A DNA stretch of 22,067 bases from GCA-002715885 sp045561575 (GCA_045561575.1 JBJKXM010000071.1:1-22067), one strand, 5' to 3'. Shown: positions 1 through 8,335, counted from the first letter of the stretch. Notes: generated by a model not told the origin, from the sequence alone. Numbers and translations: made by a program.

Positions 1-2
1 TG

Positions 3-614
3 CTAGATCTTAAACCTAAGATTGCTGCTATTTTTGATTCTGATAAATATGAGGTAATCATAACTGGAACTACAAAAGTTTTATTAACAGGAGCAAAGTT
101 TCTGCTTCAGAATTTATTTATCAGCCTATTTCTCGTAATTGTTTTAATATCGTTTTTTATGGCATGGATGTTTTCATCATCTAAAATGGTTTTGATTTCT
201 TTAGTTCCAAATATTATTCCTTTACTTGTCACTGGTGCAATAATGGGTCTTTTTGGAATTCCATTAAAACCATCTACAATTTTAGTTTTTAGTATTGCAT
301 TTGGTATTTCTGTAGACGATACAATTCATTATTTAGCAAAATATAGGCAAGAGCTTCTAGATACAAATGGCACTATTAAGAAATCGGTTTATTCTGCTTT
401 AAAAGAAACAGGAGTTAGTATGTTATATACATCAATTGTATTGTTCTTTGGATTTTTTATATTTATAGCATCAGATTTTGGAGGAACCGTTGCTTTGGGA
501 TTATTGGTGTCAATAACTTTATTAGTAGCAATGCTGTCAAATTTATTATTATTGCCAGCACTTTTATTGACGTTTGAAAAATCATTAGTAAACTCTTCCA
601 AAAAAATAAAATAA
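3..614 (+). CDS. RND/MMPL-type transporter, C-terminal part (5' end outside window)
   Basis: This reading frame is open from the first bases of the window, so the gene starts upstream; an internal ATG at 159 is not the real start. The visible 203 residues hold about five hydrophobic membrane segments. The first lies around the FLVIVLISFF stretch. A later segment contains the hallmark GISVDDTIHY, the polar patch inside a membrane helix that RND/MMPL proteins use for proton coupling. The protein ends in a helix rich in Leu followed by a short basic tail. The family moves lipids, sterol-like compounds or drugs across or out of the inner membrane using the proton gradient. The substrate cannot be read from this fragment. 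The stop is followed after one base by rmlA, so the two are probably co-transcribed. Family call is firm; function within the family is open. Confidence 0.85.
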   Translation, partial: LDLKPKIAAIFDSDKYEVIITGTTKVLLTGAKFLLQNLFISLFLVIVLISFFMAWMFSSSKMVLISLVPNIIPLLVTGAIMGLFGIPLKPSTILVFSIAFGISVDDTIHYLAKYRQELLDTNGTIKKSVYSALKETGVSMLYTSIVLFFGFFIFIASDFGGTVALGLLVSITLLVAMLSNLLLLPALLLTFEKSLVNSSKKIK

Positions 615-615
615 A

Positions 616-1470
616 ATGAAAGGAATAATTTTAGCAGGAGGAGCAGGAACAAGGCTTCATCCATTAACTCTAGCAATGAGTAAGCAGATGATACCAATTT
701 ATGATAAACCTATGATATATTATCCTTTATCTACTTTATTATATTCTGGTATCAATGAAATATTAATAATTTCTACACCTCATGATTTGCCGATTTTTCA
801 GAAATTATTAGGCGATGGAAGTCATTTAGGGTGTAGTTTTTCTTATGAAGTTCAACATGAGCCAAATGGGTTAGCTCAAGCATTTATCATTGGAGAGGAT
901 TTTATTGATAAAGATGAAGTGTGTTTAATCTTAGGAGATAATATTTTTCAAATGAAAATTAAAATGTTATCAGATTGTAATAATATAAATGGCGGTATAA
1001 TTTTTGGGTATCATGTTCAGGACCCTGAAAGATATGGTGTTGTGGAATTTGATGCTAATAACAAAGCTATTTCAATAGAAGAAAAACCTAAAAATCCAAA
1101 ATCTAATTATGCCGTTCCAGGTCTTTATTATTATGACAATTCAGTGATTGATGTAGCAAAAGGAATTAAGCCTTCAGCTAGAGGTGAGTTTGAAATTACA
1201 GATGTAAATAAACATTATTTAGAGAAATCTAAATTAGAAGTTAAAATATTATCAAAGGGTTCTGTTTGGTTAGATACTGGAACAATAAAATCATTAATGC
1301 AAGCAAATCAGTATGTGCAAGTTATTGAAGAAAGACAAGGAAGAAAGATAGGTTGTATTGAGGAAGCTGCTTTTTTTAGTGGCTTTATAAATAAAGAACA
1401 ATTAATTAAGTTGGCAAATCCTTTAATTAAAAGTGGATATGGTGAATATTTAATTCGATTGGCAAATTAA
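616..1470 (+). CDS. rmlA: Glucose-1-phosphate thymidylyltransferase (RmlA/RfbA)
   Basis: This enzyme makes dTDP-glucose from glucose-1-phosphate and dTTP, the first step of dTDP-L-rhamnose and related deoxysugar synthesis in the cytoplasm. Its 284 residues match the family length. The nucleotide-binding signature GGAGTRLHPLT is at residues 8-18. A metal-binding Asp lies in LGDNIF (D108), EEKP is at 155-158 and WLDTG is at 218-222. Two familiar spots differ slightly: LGDNIF is followed by QMK rather than the usual YG, and the WLDTGT motif continues IKSL rather than the more usual H-x-SL. The substrate residues look intact, so an active enzyme is likely. It follows the transporter by one base and overlaps the next start by one base (TAATG), so it is translationally coupled. 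No rmlB, rmlC or rmlD is present alongside it. Confidence 0.93.
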   Translation: MKGIILAGGAGTRLHPLTLAMSKQMIPIYDKPMIYYPLSTLLYSGINEILIISTPHDLPIFQKLLGDGSHLGCSFSYEVQHEPNGLAQAFIIGEDFIDKDEVCLILGDNIFQMKIKMLSDCNNINGGIIFGYHVQDPERYGVVEFDANNKAISIEEKPKNPKSNYAVPGLYYYDNSVIDVAKGIKPSARGEFEITDVNKHYLEKSKLEVKILSKGSVWLDTGTIKSLMQANQYVQVIEERQGRKIGCIEEAAFFSGFINKEQLIKLANPLIKSGYGEYLIRLAN

Positions 1471-2438
1471 TGAAAGACATTATAAGATTTAAAAACATTA
1501 TCGAAGAATCTCTTCAAAAAATAGATTTTCCATCTTCTCCAAAAAACTTATATGATCCAATTAAATATATTCTCTCTCTTGAAGCAAAAAGAATAAGATC
1601 AATAGCTTTGTTAATTGCTCATCATCTTTATAACAAAGACTATACTCAGGCTTTAAGTGCTGCACTAGCTATTGAAATGTTTCATAATTTCACTTTAATT
1701 CATGATGATATTATGGACAAAGCCTCATTAAGAAGAAATTCAAAAACTGTTCATGAAAAATGGGATGACAATATTGCTATACTTTCTGGTGATGCTCTTT
1801 TAGTAAAGTCATACATGATGCTTTCTGATATTAATTCAAAGACAAGAAATGAAGTAATAGATAGGTTTTCAAATGCAGCTATGATTGTTTGTGAAGGTCA
1901 GCAAATGGATATGGATTTCGAGACAACTGATAACATTAGTATTGATGATTATTTAATAATGATTGAAAAAAAGACTTCTGCTTTATTTGCTTCTTCATTT
2001 GAAATAGGTGCTCTCATTGGAGGGGCGAACACTTCAGACCAAAAACTCATTTATAAGTTTGGAATAAATCTTGGGATTGCTTTTCAACTTCAGGATGATT
2101 TACTTGATCTATATGGCGATTCAACAAAGTTTGGGAAAAAGGTGGGAGGTGATATTATAACAAATAAAAAAACTTTTCTATACCTGAAATCTCTACAACT
2201 TGCAAATGAGAATCAAAAAGATGAGTTAATAACATTATACTCGCAAAATGAAATGGATGAGGTAAATAAAATTGAAAAAGTTAAAGCTATTTTTAATAAT
2301 TTAAATATTGTTAATATAACAAAGAAAAAAATTAATAGCTATCATCATAATGCAATGAATTGTTTAAACAAAATTTCTACTACTAAAAAAGATGCTCTTA
2401 ATTATTTTGTGGAACTACTTGATAAAAGAGAGGTTTAA
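1470..2438 (+). CDS. Polyprenyl diphosphate synthase (short-chain trans type)
   Basis: This enzyme condenses isopentenyl diphosphate units into a linear all-trans prenyl diphosphate. It is a 322-residue, all-alpha cytoplasmic protein. The first Asp-rich motif is DDIMD (79-83), followed by the RR pair at 88-89; the second is DDLLD (209-213). F74, five residues before the first Asp motif, is an aromatic at the position that in this family usually limits chain length. A C15-C20 product such as geranylgeranyl diphosphate for carotenoids is therefore more likely than the octaprenyl/menaquinone chain; this is inference. The basic and Gln/Asp-rich segment CEGQQMDMDF (141-150) is also typical. The ATG shares one base with the rmlA stop. 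The 66-base gap after it separates it from sucA. Confidence 0.9.
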   Translation: MKDIIRFKNIIEESLQKIDFPSSPKNLYDPIKYILSLEAKRIRSIALLIAHHLYNKDYTQALSAALAIEMFHNFTLIHDDIMDKASLRRNSKTVHEKWDDNIAILSGDALLVKSYMMLSDINSKTRNEVIDRFSNAAMIVCEGQQMDMDFETTDNISIDDYLIMIEKKTSALFASSFEIGALIGGANTSDQKLIYKFGINLGIAFQLQDDLLDLYGDSTKFGKKVGGDIITNKKTFLYLKSLQLANENQKDELITLYSQNEMDEVNKIEKVKAIFNNLNIVNITKKKINSYHHNAMNCLNKISTTKKDALNYFVELLDKREV

Positions 2439-2504
2439 AGTGTGGTAAATCCTACAATAATTAAATAAAATTAGATAGATTTACATATTATTTAAGGGTA
2501 TTAA

Positions 2505-5210
2505 ATGGATAAATTTTCTTTCCTAGGTGCTTCACACATAAATATGATTGAAGAGATGTATCAACAATACCTCTCAAACAACCCAGAACTCGATAAAGAA
2601 TGGAAGCATTTCTTTCAAGGTTTTGATTTTGCTCAAGAATCATATGATATTGATATTAAAGGCAATGATGTTCCTAAAGAATTTAAGGTCATAACTCTTA
2701 TTGACGCATACAGATCACGTGGGCATTTATTTACTTTAACTAATCCCGTTAGAGAACGAAGAAAGCATAAGCCAAGTTTAGAAATTTCTAATTTTGGTTT
2801 AGATAAATCTGATATGGATGTTGTTTTCCAGGCAGGTAATGAAATTGGAATTGGGCCAAGTAAACTTTCAGATATAATTAATCATTTAAATATTGTTTAC
2901 TGTCAATCAATAGGTGTTGAGTTTATGTATATGAGAGATCCAGAAAGATTAAAATGGATGATAAATAAACTTCATGAGAGTTCTAATACACCAAATTTTT
3001 CTGCTACTCAAAAAAAACACTTACTTCATAAAGTAACTCAGGCAGTGGCATTTGAAGGTTTTCTGCATAAGAAGTTTGTTGGCCAAAAAAGATTTTCATT
3101 AGAAGGGGCTGAATCATTAATACCAGCTCTTGATACCTTAATTGAACATAGCGCATCTCTTGGTGTTGAAGAATTTGTTATGGGAATGGCACACAGGGGA
3201 AGATTAAATGTTTTAGCTAATATTTTTAATAAAACGTATAAAGAAATTTTTTCAGAGTTTGAGGGGAAACTGTATGAAGATGATTTAATTGCAGGAGATG
3301 TAAAATATCATTTAGGTTTTACCTCTACTCAAAAATGTACAAATGGTAATAATGTTAAACTTACTTTATCTCCAAACCCATCCCATTTAGAAGCTGTTGA
3401 TCCAGTAGTTGAAGGAATAACTAGAGCAAAAATTGATACTCAATATAATGGAAATCATAATAAAATAGTTCCAATTCTTATTCATGGTGATGCTGCAATT
3501 GCCGCTCAAGGGGTAGTATATGAAGTTGTACAGATGGCACAATTGAAAGGGTATCAAAATGGAGGGACTATACATATTGTTATTAATAATCAAGTTGGAT
3601 TTACAACGAATTATCTTGACGCAAGATCAAGTACTTATTGCACTGATATAGCCAAAGTTACATTGTGCCCAGTATTTCATGTAAACGGAGATGATATAGA
3701 GGCTGTAGCTCATACTTTAAAAATTGCTTCTGAGTACAGACAAAAGTTTAATAGGGATGTATTTATTGATTTATTATGCTATAGAAAATATGGTCATAAT
3801 GAAGGTGATGAACCAAGGTTTACACAACCAAAACTTTACGATATAATTTCCAAACATCCCAATCCTATGGAGATATACAAAGCCAAGTTAATTGGTGAAA
3901 ATATTCTTGATAGCTCTGAAATTGATGCTGCTGATATTGAATTTAAAAGTTTGTTAGAAACACGCTTTGATGAATCTCAAGAAATTAAAAAAGCTAAAAT
4001 CACTCCATTTTTAGAAGATGAATGGAATGGGGTTAATCGTTCTACAAAGATTGACTTTTATAACACTGACACTACATTTAATAAATCAAAACTAATAGAC
4101 TTATCTAAAGTTTTATATACTGTTAAAGAAAAGAACTTACTATTTAAGAAAACTCAAAAACTTCTTGATAATAGAAAAAAAATGATTGAAAACGACCAAT
4201 TAGATTGGTCAATGGGAGAACTTCTCGCATATGCTACATTAATTCAAGAAGGATTTCCAATAAGAATAAGTGGTCAAGATTCAGAAAGAGGAACTTTTTC
4301 ACATAGACATGCTATTATCAAAGAGGAAAAATCTGAAAATGAAATATCGTTATTAAATCAAATAGATTCTAATACAGATTTTAATATTTTTAATTCATTG
4401 CTTTCAGAATATGGCGTACTAGGTTTTGATTATGGTTATTCGATTACAACACCAAATACTTTAACTATTTGGGAGGCTCAATTTGGAGATTTTAGTAATG
4501 GAGCACAAATTATGATTGATCAATTTATAAGTTGTGCCGAAGATAAATGGAAAGTTCAAAGTGGTTTGGTTATGTTATTGCCTCATGGATATGAGGGGCA
4601 AGGCGCTGAACATTCATCAGCTCGTTTAGAAAGGTATTTACAGCTCTGTGCTCAATATAATATGCAGATTGTAAATTGTACTACTCCAGCAAATTTTTTT
4701 CATGTACTAAGAAGACAATTAAAAAGAAGTTATAGAAAACCTCTGATTGTTATGACTCCAAAAAGTTTATTAAGACATCCAAAATGTATTTCAAGTTTAG
4801 ATGAATTTTCAACGGGAACTTTCATGGATACTATTGATGACTCTAACATTAATTCAAATGATGTTAAACGTATTGTTTTATGTTCAGGTAAAATTTATTA
4901 CGAAATAGATCAGAAAAGAAAAGAATTAAAAAATAAAAATGTTGCAATAATTAGAGTAGAGCAGTTATTTCCTTTAAATACTGAGTTTATCGATAAACTT
5001 TATAAAAAATATAATAAATCTGAAATGTATTGGGTTCAAGAGGAACCAGAAAATATGGGGGCATGGTCATTTGTTCTTCCAAAATTAAGAGATTATAATA
5101 TTCAACTAATTAGTAGAGATGAAAGTGCTGCAACAGCTAGCGGTTCTACTAAAGACTCACAGCAGAAACAACAAGTAATAATTGATAGCGTTTTTAATAA
5201 TATTAAATAA
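2505..5210 (+). CDS. sucA: 2-oxoglutarate dehydrogenase E1 component
   Basis: This thiamine-diphosphate enzyme decarboxylates 2-oxoglutarate and passes the succinyl group to the lipoyl arm of E2 in the TCA cycle. Its 901 residues fit the family, which usually has 900-950. The N-terminal targeting/E2-contact segment is seen as YQQYLSNNPELDKEWKHFF near residues 19-37. The ThDP-binding region has HGDAAIAAQG from residue 327 and NNQVGFTT from residue 361. The C-terminal transketolase-like half carries LLPHGYEGQGAEHSSAR, the usual OGDH E1 signature. The start is preceded by an AAGGG stretch (2494-2498), one of few Shine-Dalgarno-like sites here. The leader (2439-2504) has only an imperfect -7 box, TAGATTTA at 2476. 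sucB follows after 38 bases. No dihydrolipoamide dehydrogenase (E3) gene is in the window. Confidence 0.97.
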   Translation: MDKFSFLGASHINMIEEMYQQYLSNNPELDKEWKHFFQGFDFAQESYDIDIKGNDVPKEFKVITLIDAYRSRGHLFTLTNPVRERRKHKPSLEISNFGLDKSDMDVVFQAGNEIGIGPSKLSDIINHLNIVYCQSIGVEFMYMRDPERLKWMINKLHESSNTPNFSATQKKHLLHKVTQAVAFEGFLHKKFVGQKRFSLEGAESLIPALDTLIEHSASLGVEEFVMGMAHRGRLNVLANIFNKTYKEIFSEFEGKLYEDDLIAGDVKYHLGFTSTQKCTNGNNVKLTLSPNPSHLEAVDPVVEGITRAKIDTQYNGNHNKIVPILIHGDAAIAAQGVVYEVVQMAQLKGYQNGGTIHIVINNQVGFTTNYLDARSSTYCTDIAKVTLCPVFHVNGDDIEAVAHTLKIASEYRQKFNRDVFIDLLCYRKYGHNEGDEPRFTQPKLYDIISKHPNPMEIYKAKLIGENILDSSEIDAADIEFKSLLETRFDESQEIKKAKITPFLEDEWNGVNRSTKIDFYNTDTTFNKSKLIDLSKVLYTVKEKNLLFKKTQKLLDNRKKMIENDQLDWSMGELLAYATLIQEGFPIRISGQDSERGTFSHRHAIIKEEKSENEISLLNQIDSNTDFNIFNSLLSEYGVLGFDYGYSITTPNTLTIWEAQFGDFSNGAQIMIDQFISCAEDKWKVQSGLVMLLPHGYEGQGAEHSSARLERYLQLCAQYNMQIVNCTTPANFFHVLRRQLKRSYRKPLIVMTPKSLLRHPKCISSLDEFSTGTFMDTIDDSNINSNDVKRIVLCSGKIYYEIDQKRKELKNKNVAIIRVEQLFPLNTEFIDKLYKKYNKSEMYWVQEEPENMGAWSFVLPKLRDYNIQLISRDESAATASGSTKDSQQKQQVIIDSVFNNIK

Positions 5211-5218
5211 CAATATCA

Positions 5219-5226
5219 TATTTTTG
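5219..5226 (+). promoter_or_regulatory. Possible Bacteroidota -7 promoter box before sucB
   Basis: The octamer TATTTTTG matches the Bacteroidota -7 consensus TAnnTTTG and lies 23 bases before the sucB ATG. No TTG or TTTG sits at the expected 17-21 base spacing upstream, so this is a half match. It could give sucB an internal promoter besides read-through from sucA, or be chance in AT-rich DNA. Confidence 0.35.
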
Positions 5227-5248
5227 TACATTATTTAAACAATTTAGC

Positions 5249-6436
5249 ATGTTATTAGAAATGTTAGTTCCTAGCCCTGGAGAGTCAATTTCTGAAGTTG
5301 AAATTGCTGAATGGCTCGTTGAAGATGGTGATTATGTAGAAAAAGATCAAGCTATTGCAGAAATTGATTCAGATAAAGCAACTCTAGAATTACCTGCTGA
5401 GCAAAGTGGTAAAATTAAAATTGTTGTTGCTGAAGGTGAAACAGTTGCTGTGGGTGATGTAGTTTGTTTAATTGATACTAAAGATGCTCAACCATCAACA
5501 TCTTCAAAAAAGACTAATCAAAATGACAGCATCTTCTCTGTGAAAAAAGCTGAAGAAAAAACTAATAAACAAGTGAAATTAACTCCACTAGCAGATGCAA
5601 TTATTAAGAAAAATAATTTAGATCAAAATCATGTTAAGGGAAGTGGAGAAGATGGTAAAATAACTAAGAATGATGTTTTAGAAATGATTAATTCTTCTTC
5701 TAATGTTAAGGGTAGAGATTACAAATCAAAAAAGATGTCATCACTTAGAAGAAAGATTGCGACTCGACTTGTAGCAGTTAAGAATGAAACTGCCATGCTC
5801 ACAACTTTCAATGAAGTTGATATGTCGGTAATTATGGAATTAAGATCTGAATTCAAACAAAAATTTATAGAAAAACATGAAATAAATTTAGGATTTATGT
5901 CATTTTTTACAAAAGCAGTTACACAGGCGTTGTTAGAATTCCCAGATGTAAATGCAATGATTGAAGGAGAAAATATTGTTCATTTTAACTATATGGATAT
6001 TGGTATTGCTGTAAGTGCCCCTAAAGGATTAATGGTTCCTGTAGTTCGTAATGCACAAGATTTATCCTTTAAAGATATTGAAAGTGAAATTAAGCGTTTA
6101 GCTATTAAAGCAAGAGATGGTAAAATAACAGTTGACGAAATGTTAGGCGGTACATTTACAATTACAAATGGAGGTGTCTTTGGATCAATGTTGTCAACAC
6201 CAATTATCAACCCACCTCAAAGCGCTATTTTAGGCATGCATAATATAGTCGAGAGGCCTATAGCAATTAATGGGGAGGTTCATGTAAGGCCAATAATGTA
6301 TGTAGCACTATCATATGATCATAGAATAATTGATGGTAAGTCATCGGTAGGATTTTTGTGTAGGGTAAAAGAATGTTTAGAAGATCCTAAACAACATTTA
6401 ATGGATAACAATGTTAAAACAGCCTTAGAGCTTTAG
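5249..6436 (+). CDS. sucB: Dihydrolipoyllysine succinyltransferase, E2 of 2-oxoglutarate dehydrogenase
   Basis: E2 forms the core of the 2-oxoglutarate dehydrogenase complex and moves the succinyl group from the lipoyl arm to coenzyme A. Its 395 residues show the standard layout. One lipoyl domain (about 1-77) carries the lipoylated Lys in IDSDKATLE (K43). A Ser/Lys-rich linker follows. The peripheral subunit-binding domain (about 111-147) contains LTPLADAI and GEDGKITKNDV. The catalytic acyltransferase domain (about 160-395) carries the active-site HRIIDG (H358, D362). The segment TTFNEVDM and the single lipoyl domain favour succinyl- over acetyltransferase, as does the sucA gene 38 bases upstream. 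The gene converges on the ferredoxin gene with only one base between the stop codons and no terminator hairpin. Confidence 0.96.
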   Translation: MLLEMLVPSPGESISEVEIAEWLVEDGDYVEKDQAIAEIDSDKATLELPAEQSGKIKIVVAEGETVAVGDVVCLIDTKDAQPSTSSKKTNQNDSIFSVKKAEEKTNKQVKLTPLADAIIKKNNLDQNHVKGSGEDGKITKNDVLEMINSSSNVKGRDYKSKKMSSLRRKIATRLVAVKNETAMLTTFNEVDMSVIMELRSEFKQKFIEKHEINLGFMSFFTKAVTQALLEFPDVNAMIEGENIVHFNYMDIGIAVSAPKGLMVPVVRNAQDLSFKDIESEIKRLAIKARDGKITVDEMLGGTFTITNGGVFGSMLSTPIINPPQSAILGMHNIVERPIAINGEVHVRPIMYVALSYDHRIIDGKSSVGFLCRVKECLEDPKQHLMDNNVKTALEL

Positions 6437-6437
6437 T

Positions 6438-6767
6438 TTATTCTTCAGGGGCAATAGTTATTTCTAGACCATCAATCTCATTTGTTACTTGAATTTGACA
6501 TCCGAGTCTACTACTTTCAGTTACGTTAAAAGCTTCAGATAACATGGCCTCTTCTTCATCTTCCATTTTAGGTAAGCTATGATTTGAATTTATGTAGCAT
6601 TGGCATGAAGCACACATTGCCATTCCCCCACAGACACCTATTGTTCCTTCAGGAGCAAGTTCATATGATCTAATAACTTCCATTAGATTCATTGCCATAT
6701 CAACAGGAGCAATAACATTGTGAGTTTTGCCATCACGATCAGTTATTTTAAGTTGAATATCTGACAT
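6438..6767 (-). CDS. [2Fe-2S] ferredoxin, adrenodoxin type
   Basis: This is a small soluble one-electron carrier of 109 residues. Cysteines at 46, 52, 55 and 90 give the pattern C-x5-C-x2-C-x34-C that binds a [2Fe-2S] cluster in the adrenodoxin-type (ISC-related) group. An extra Cys sits at 57. The fold context is right: an acidic helix MEDEEEAML follows the cluster loop and the C terminus is short and acidic, as expected for a docking surface. Its start lies 8 bases downstream of the reductase stop in the same transcript, so that reductase is the likely electron donor. In Bacteroidota such ferredoxins may serve Fe-S assembly or heme and lipid oxygenases; the partner here is not determined. 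Confidence 0.92.
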   Translation of the reverse strand: MSDIQLKITDRDGKTHNVIAPVDMAMNLMEVIRSYELAPEGTIGVCGGMAMCASCQCYINSNHSLPKMEDEEEAMLSEAFNVTESSRLGCQIQVTNEIDGLEITIAPEE

Positions 6768-6775
6768 TAAGGGAA

Positions 6776-7828
6776 TTATTCATTTATAGCTTGTACAACT
6801 GTTTTAGGAGCTTCTTTTCGAGAACCATCAAATCCATCAATACCTGTTACAGTAGTATATTTTAACACATGTTTTTTACCTGGATTAATTATTTGATATG
6901 CGGACTGACACATCAGAGTTGCTTCATGAAATCCACATAAAATAAGTTTTAATTTGCCTGGATAAGTATTAATATCTCCAACAGCAAAAATTCCTGGAAT
7001 ATTAGTTTGATAGTCAAAAGTATCAACTTTTATAGCATTTTTTTCAATTTCTAAGCCCCACTCAGCAATTGGTCCTAGTTTTGGAGATAATCCAAATAGC
7101 GGAATAAAATGATCAACTTCTATTTCGTGTTGGTTATCATTATGAGAGACAGTTACACTTTTTAATTTTTTATCCCCGTTTAGTTTAACTATTTCTGCAG
7201 GAGTAATAATATTTATCTTATTTTGGTTTTTTAAATCTCTAACTTTTTCAACGGAGTCAAGCGCTCCTCTAAATTCATTTCTTCTATGCACTAGCGTTAC
7301 ATCAGCATTAATATTTGCTAAAAAAATACTCCAATCAAGAGCAGAATCTCCTCCTCCAGCAATTACAACTTTTTTATCACGATATATTTCAGGGTCTTTA
7401 ATTATATATTCAATACCATTATCTTCAAAATTTTCTAAATTTTCTAATTTAGGTTTTCTTGGTTCAAAACTACCTAAGCCACCAGCAATAGCTACAACAG
7501 GAGCCTGATGCTTTGTTCCTTTATTAGTAGTTACAGTGAAGATTCCATTCTCATTTTTTGATATGTTCTCAGCTCGTTCTCCAAGAGTGAAGCCCGGTTC
7601 AAACTGTTTGCATTGTTCCAGTAGTTTATCTGTCAAATCTCCAGCTAAAATTTCTGGGTATGCAGGAATATCATATATTGGTTTTTTTGGATATATTTCA
7701 GAACATTGACCACCAGGTTGTGCTAATGCATCAATTAAATGACATTTTAATTTTAATAAACCAGCTTCAAAAACAGTAAATAGTCCAGTAGGACCAGCCC
7801 CTATAATTATGATATCGGTTTTTATCAT
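6776..7828 (-). CDS. Ferredoxin-NADP+ reductase, thioredoxin-reductase-like (YumC type)
   Basis: This FAD enzyme passes electrons between NADPH and ferredoxin. The N-terminal FAD dinucleotide fold begins IIIIGAGPTG (residues 6-15 from the ATG at 7828). The central NADPH fold has VVIAGGGDSALDW followed by HRRNEFRG, whose Arg pair suits the 2'-phosphate of NADPH. The C-terminal FAD motif is FAVGDINTYPG. The redox-active CxxC of true thioredoxin reductases is absent; GGGDSA stands in its place, which separates the reductase type. Length is 350 residues. A longer frame from a TTG at 7858 adds ten basic residues, but that TTG overlaps a -7 promoter box and the ATG starts directly at the conserved fold, so I prefer the ATG. 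The [2Fe-2S] ferredoxin follows after 8 bases. Confidence 0.93.
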   Translation of the reverse strand: MIKTDIIIIGAGPTGLFTVFEAGLLKLKCHLIDALAQPGGQCSEIYPKKPIYDIPAYPEILAGDLTDKLLEQCKQFEPGFTLGERAENISKNENGIFTVTTNKGTKHQAPVVAIAGGLGSFEPRKPKLENLENFEDNGIEYIIKDPEIYRDKKVVIAGGGDSALDWSIFLANINADVTLVHRRNEFRGALDSVEKVRDLKNQNKINIITPAEIVKLNGDKKLKSVTVSHNDNQHEIEVDHFIPLFGLSPKLGPIAEWGLEIEKNAIKVDTFDYQTNIPGIFAVGDINTYPGKLKLILCGFHEATLMCQSAYQIINPGKKHVLKYTTVTGIDGFDGSRKEAPKTVVQAINE

Positions 7829-7855
7829 GAGATTTCTTCTAAATTTAAATTTCAG

Positions 7856-7863
7856 CAAAATTA
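7856..7863 (-). promoter_or_regulatory. Possible -7 promoter box for the reductase-ferredoxin operon
   Basis: On the minus strand the octamer reads TAATTTTG, a match to TAnnTTTG, 28 bases upstream of the reductase ATG. A start of transcription near 7851 would leave a leader of about 22 bases. No convincing -33 TTTG is seen. The box overlaps the alternative TTG start codon at 7858, which argues against that start. Confidence 0.4.
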
Positions 7864-7901
7864 CGAACCTTTTTATATCTATTATTTGTTTTTATTATCT
7901 T

Positions 7902-7931
7902 TTTGAATAATAAAATACTTCATTATTTTTG
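7902..7931 (+). promoter_or_regulatory. Bacteroidota-type promoter for the 4Fe-4S ferredoxin gene
   Basis: This is the best promoter in the window. A -33 element TTTG lies at 7902-7905 and a perfect -7 element TATTTTTG at 7924-7931, separated by 18 bases. This matches the Bacteroidota housekeeping sigma consensus (TTTG, about 17-21 bases, TAnnTTTG). Transcription would start near 7936 and leave a leader of about 45 bases before the ATG at 7982. The region also separates this gene from the divergent reductase operon. Confidence 0.65.
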
Positions 7932-7981
7932 CAAATAAATAAAGTTGTTTATAATTTACTTTATATTAATAAAATAGAAGA

Positions 7982-8335
7982 ATGGCAATTAAGATTACTG
8001 ATGACTGTATTAACTGTGGTGCATGCGAGCCAGAATGTCCAAATAATGCTATCTATGAAGAAGATCAACCATGGAAATATTCTGATGGTACTGGCTTGGC
8101 TGGTAAAATAACTTTGCTAAATGGTTCCGAAGCAGATGCCGATTCAGAAAATACTGATGGTGGTTTTTGTGAGGATTATTATTTTATAGTAACTAATAAG
8201 TGTACAGAATGTAAAGGCTTTCATGATGAGCCTCAATGTGCAGCTGTATGTCCAGTTGATTGTTGTGTTCCAGACGATGATAATGTTGAATCTGAAGATA
8301 AGTTATTAGCTAAAAAAGATTGGATGCATTTATAA
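7982..8335 (+). CDS. 2[4Fe-4S] ferredoxin, long-insert (Allochromatium-like) type
   Basis: This is a small electron carrier of 117 residues. The first cluster motif C-x2-C-x2-C-x3-C-P uses C9, C12, C15 and C19. The second is C74-x2-C77-x8-C86-x3-C90-P, with the enlarged loop between the second and third Cys seen in Allochromatium-type ferredoxins, which hold one very low-potential cluster. Further Cys residues sit at 63, 94 and 95. Between the two motifs lies an acidic insert of about 50 residues (ADADSENTD), longer than in clostridial ferredoxins. It has its own good promoter and ends one base from the convergent Nfu gene. The partner is unknown; the divergent NADPH-ferredoxin reductase is one candidate, 2-oxoacid oxidoreductases another. 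Confidence 0.92.
   Translation: MAIKITDDCINCGACEPECPNNAIYEEDQPWKYSDGTGLAGKITLLNGSEADADSENTDGGFCEDYYFIVTNKCTECKGFHDEPQCAAVCPVDCCVPDDDNVESEDKLLAKKDWMHL

Noticed and set aside
389..697. Minus-strand open frame of 102 codons opposite the transporter and rmlA
   Set aside because: It is antisense to two clear genes, has low-complexity Leu/Asn-rich content and no recognisable motif.
2439..2504. Promoter or riboswitch in the sucA leader
   Set aside because: Only an imperfect -7 box (TAGATTTA) and no -33 element or stable hairpin are seen in 66 bases; too short for known riboswitches.
5989..6210. Minus-strand open frame inside sucB
   Set aside because: Antisense shadow of the conserved acyltransferase domain; no independent signal.
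7829..7858. N-terminal extension of the reductase starting at a TTG (7858)
   Set aside because: The added residues are a short basic stretch with no family counterpart, and the TTG overlaps a -7 promoter box that would place transcription start downstream of it. The ATG at 7828 starts at the conserved FAD fold.
7929..8111. Plus-strand frame overlapping the start of the 4Fe-4S ferredoxin in another frame
   Set aside because: It overlaps the ferredoxin with its conserved Cys motifs; the alternative frame has no motif.
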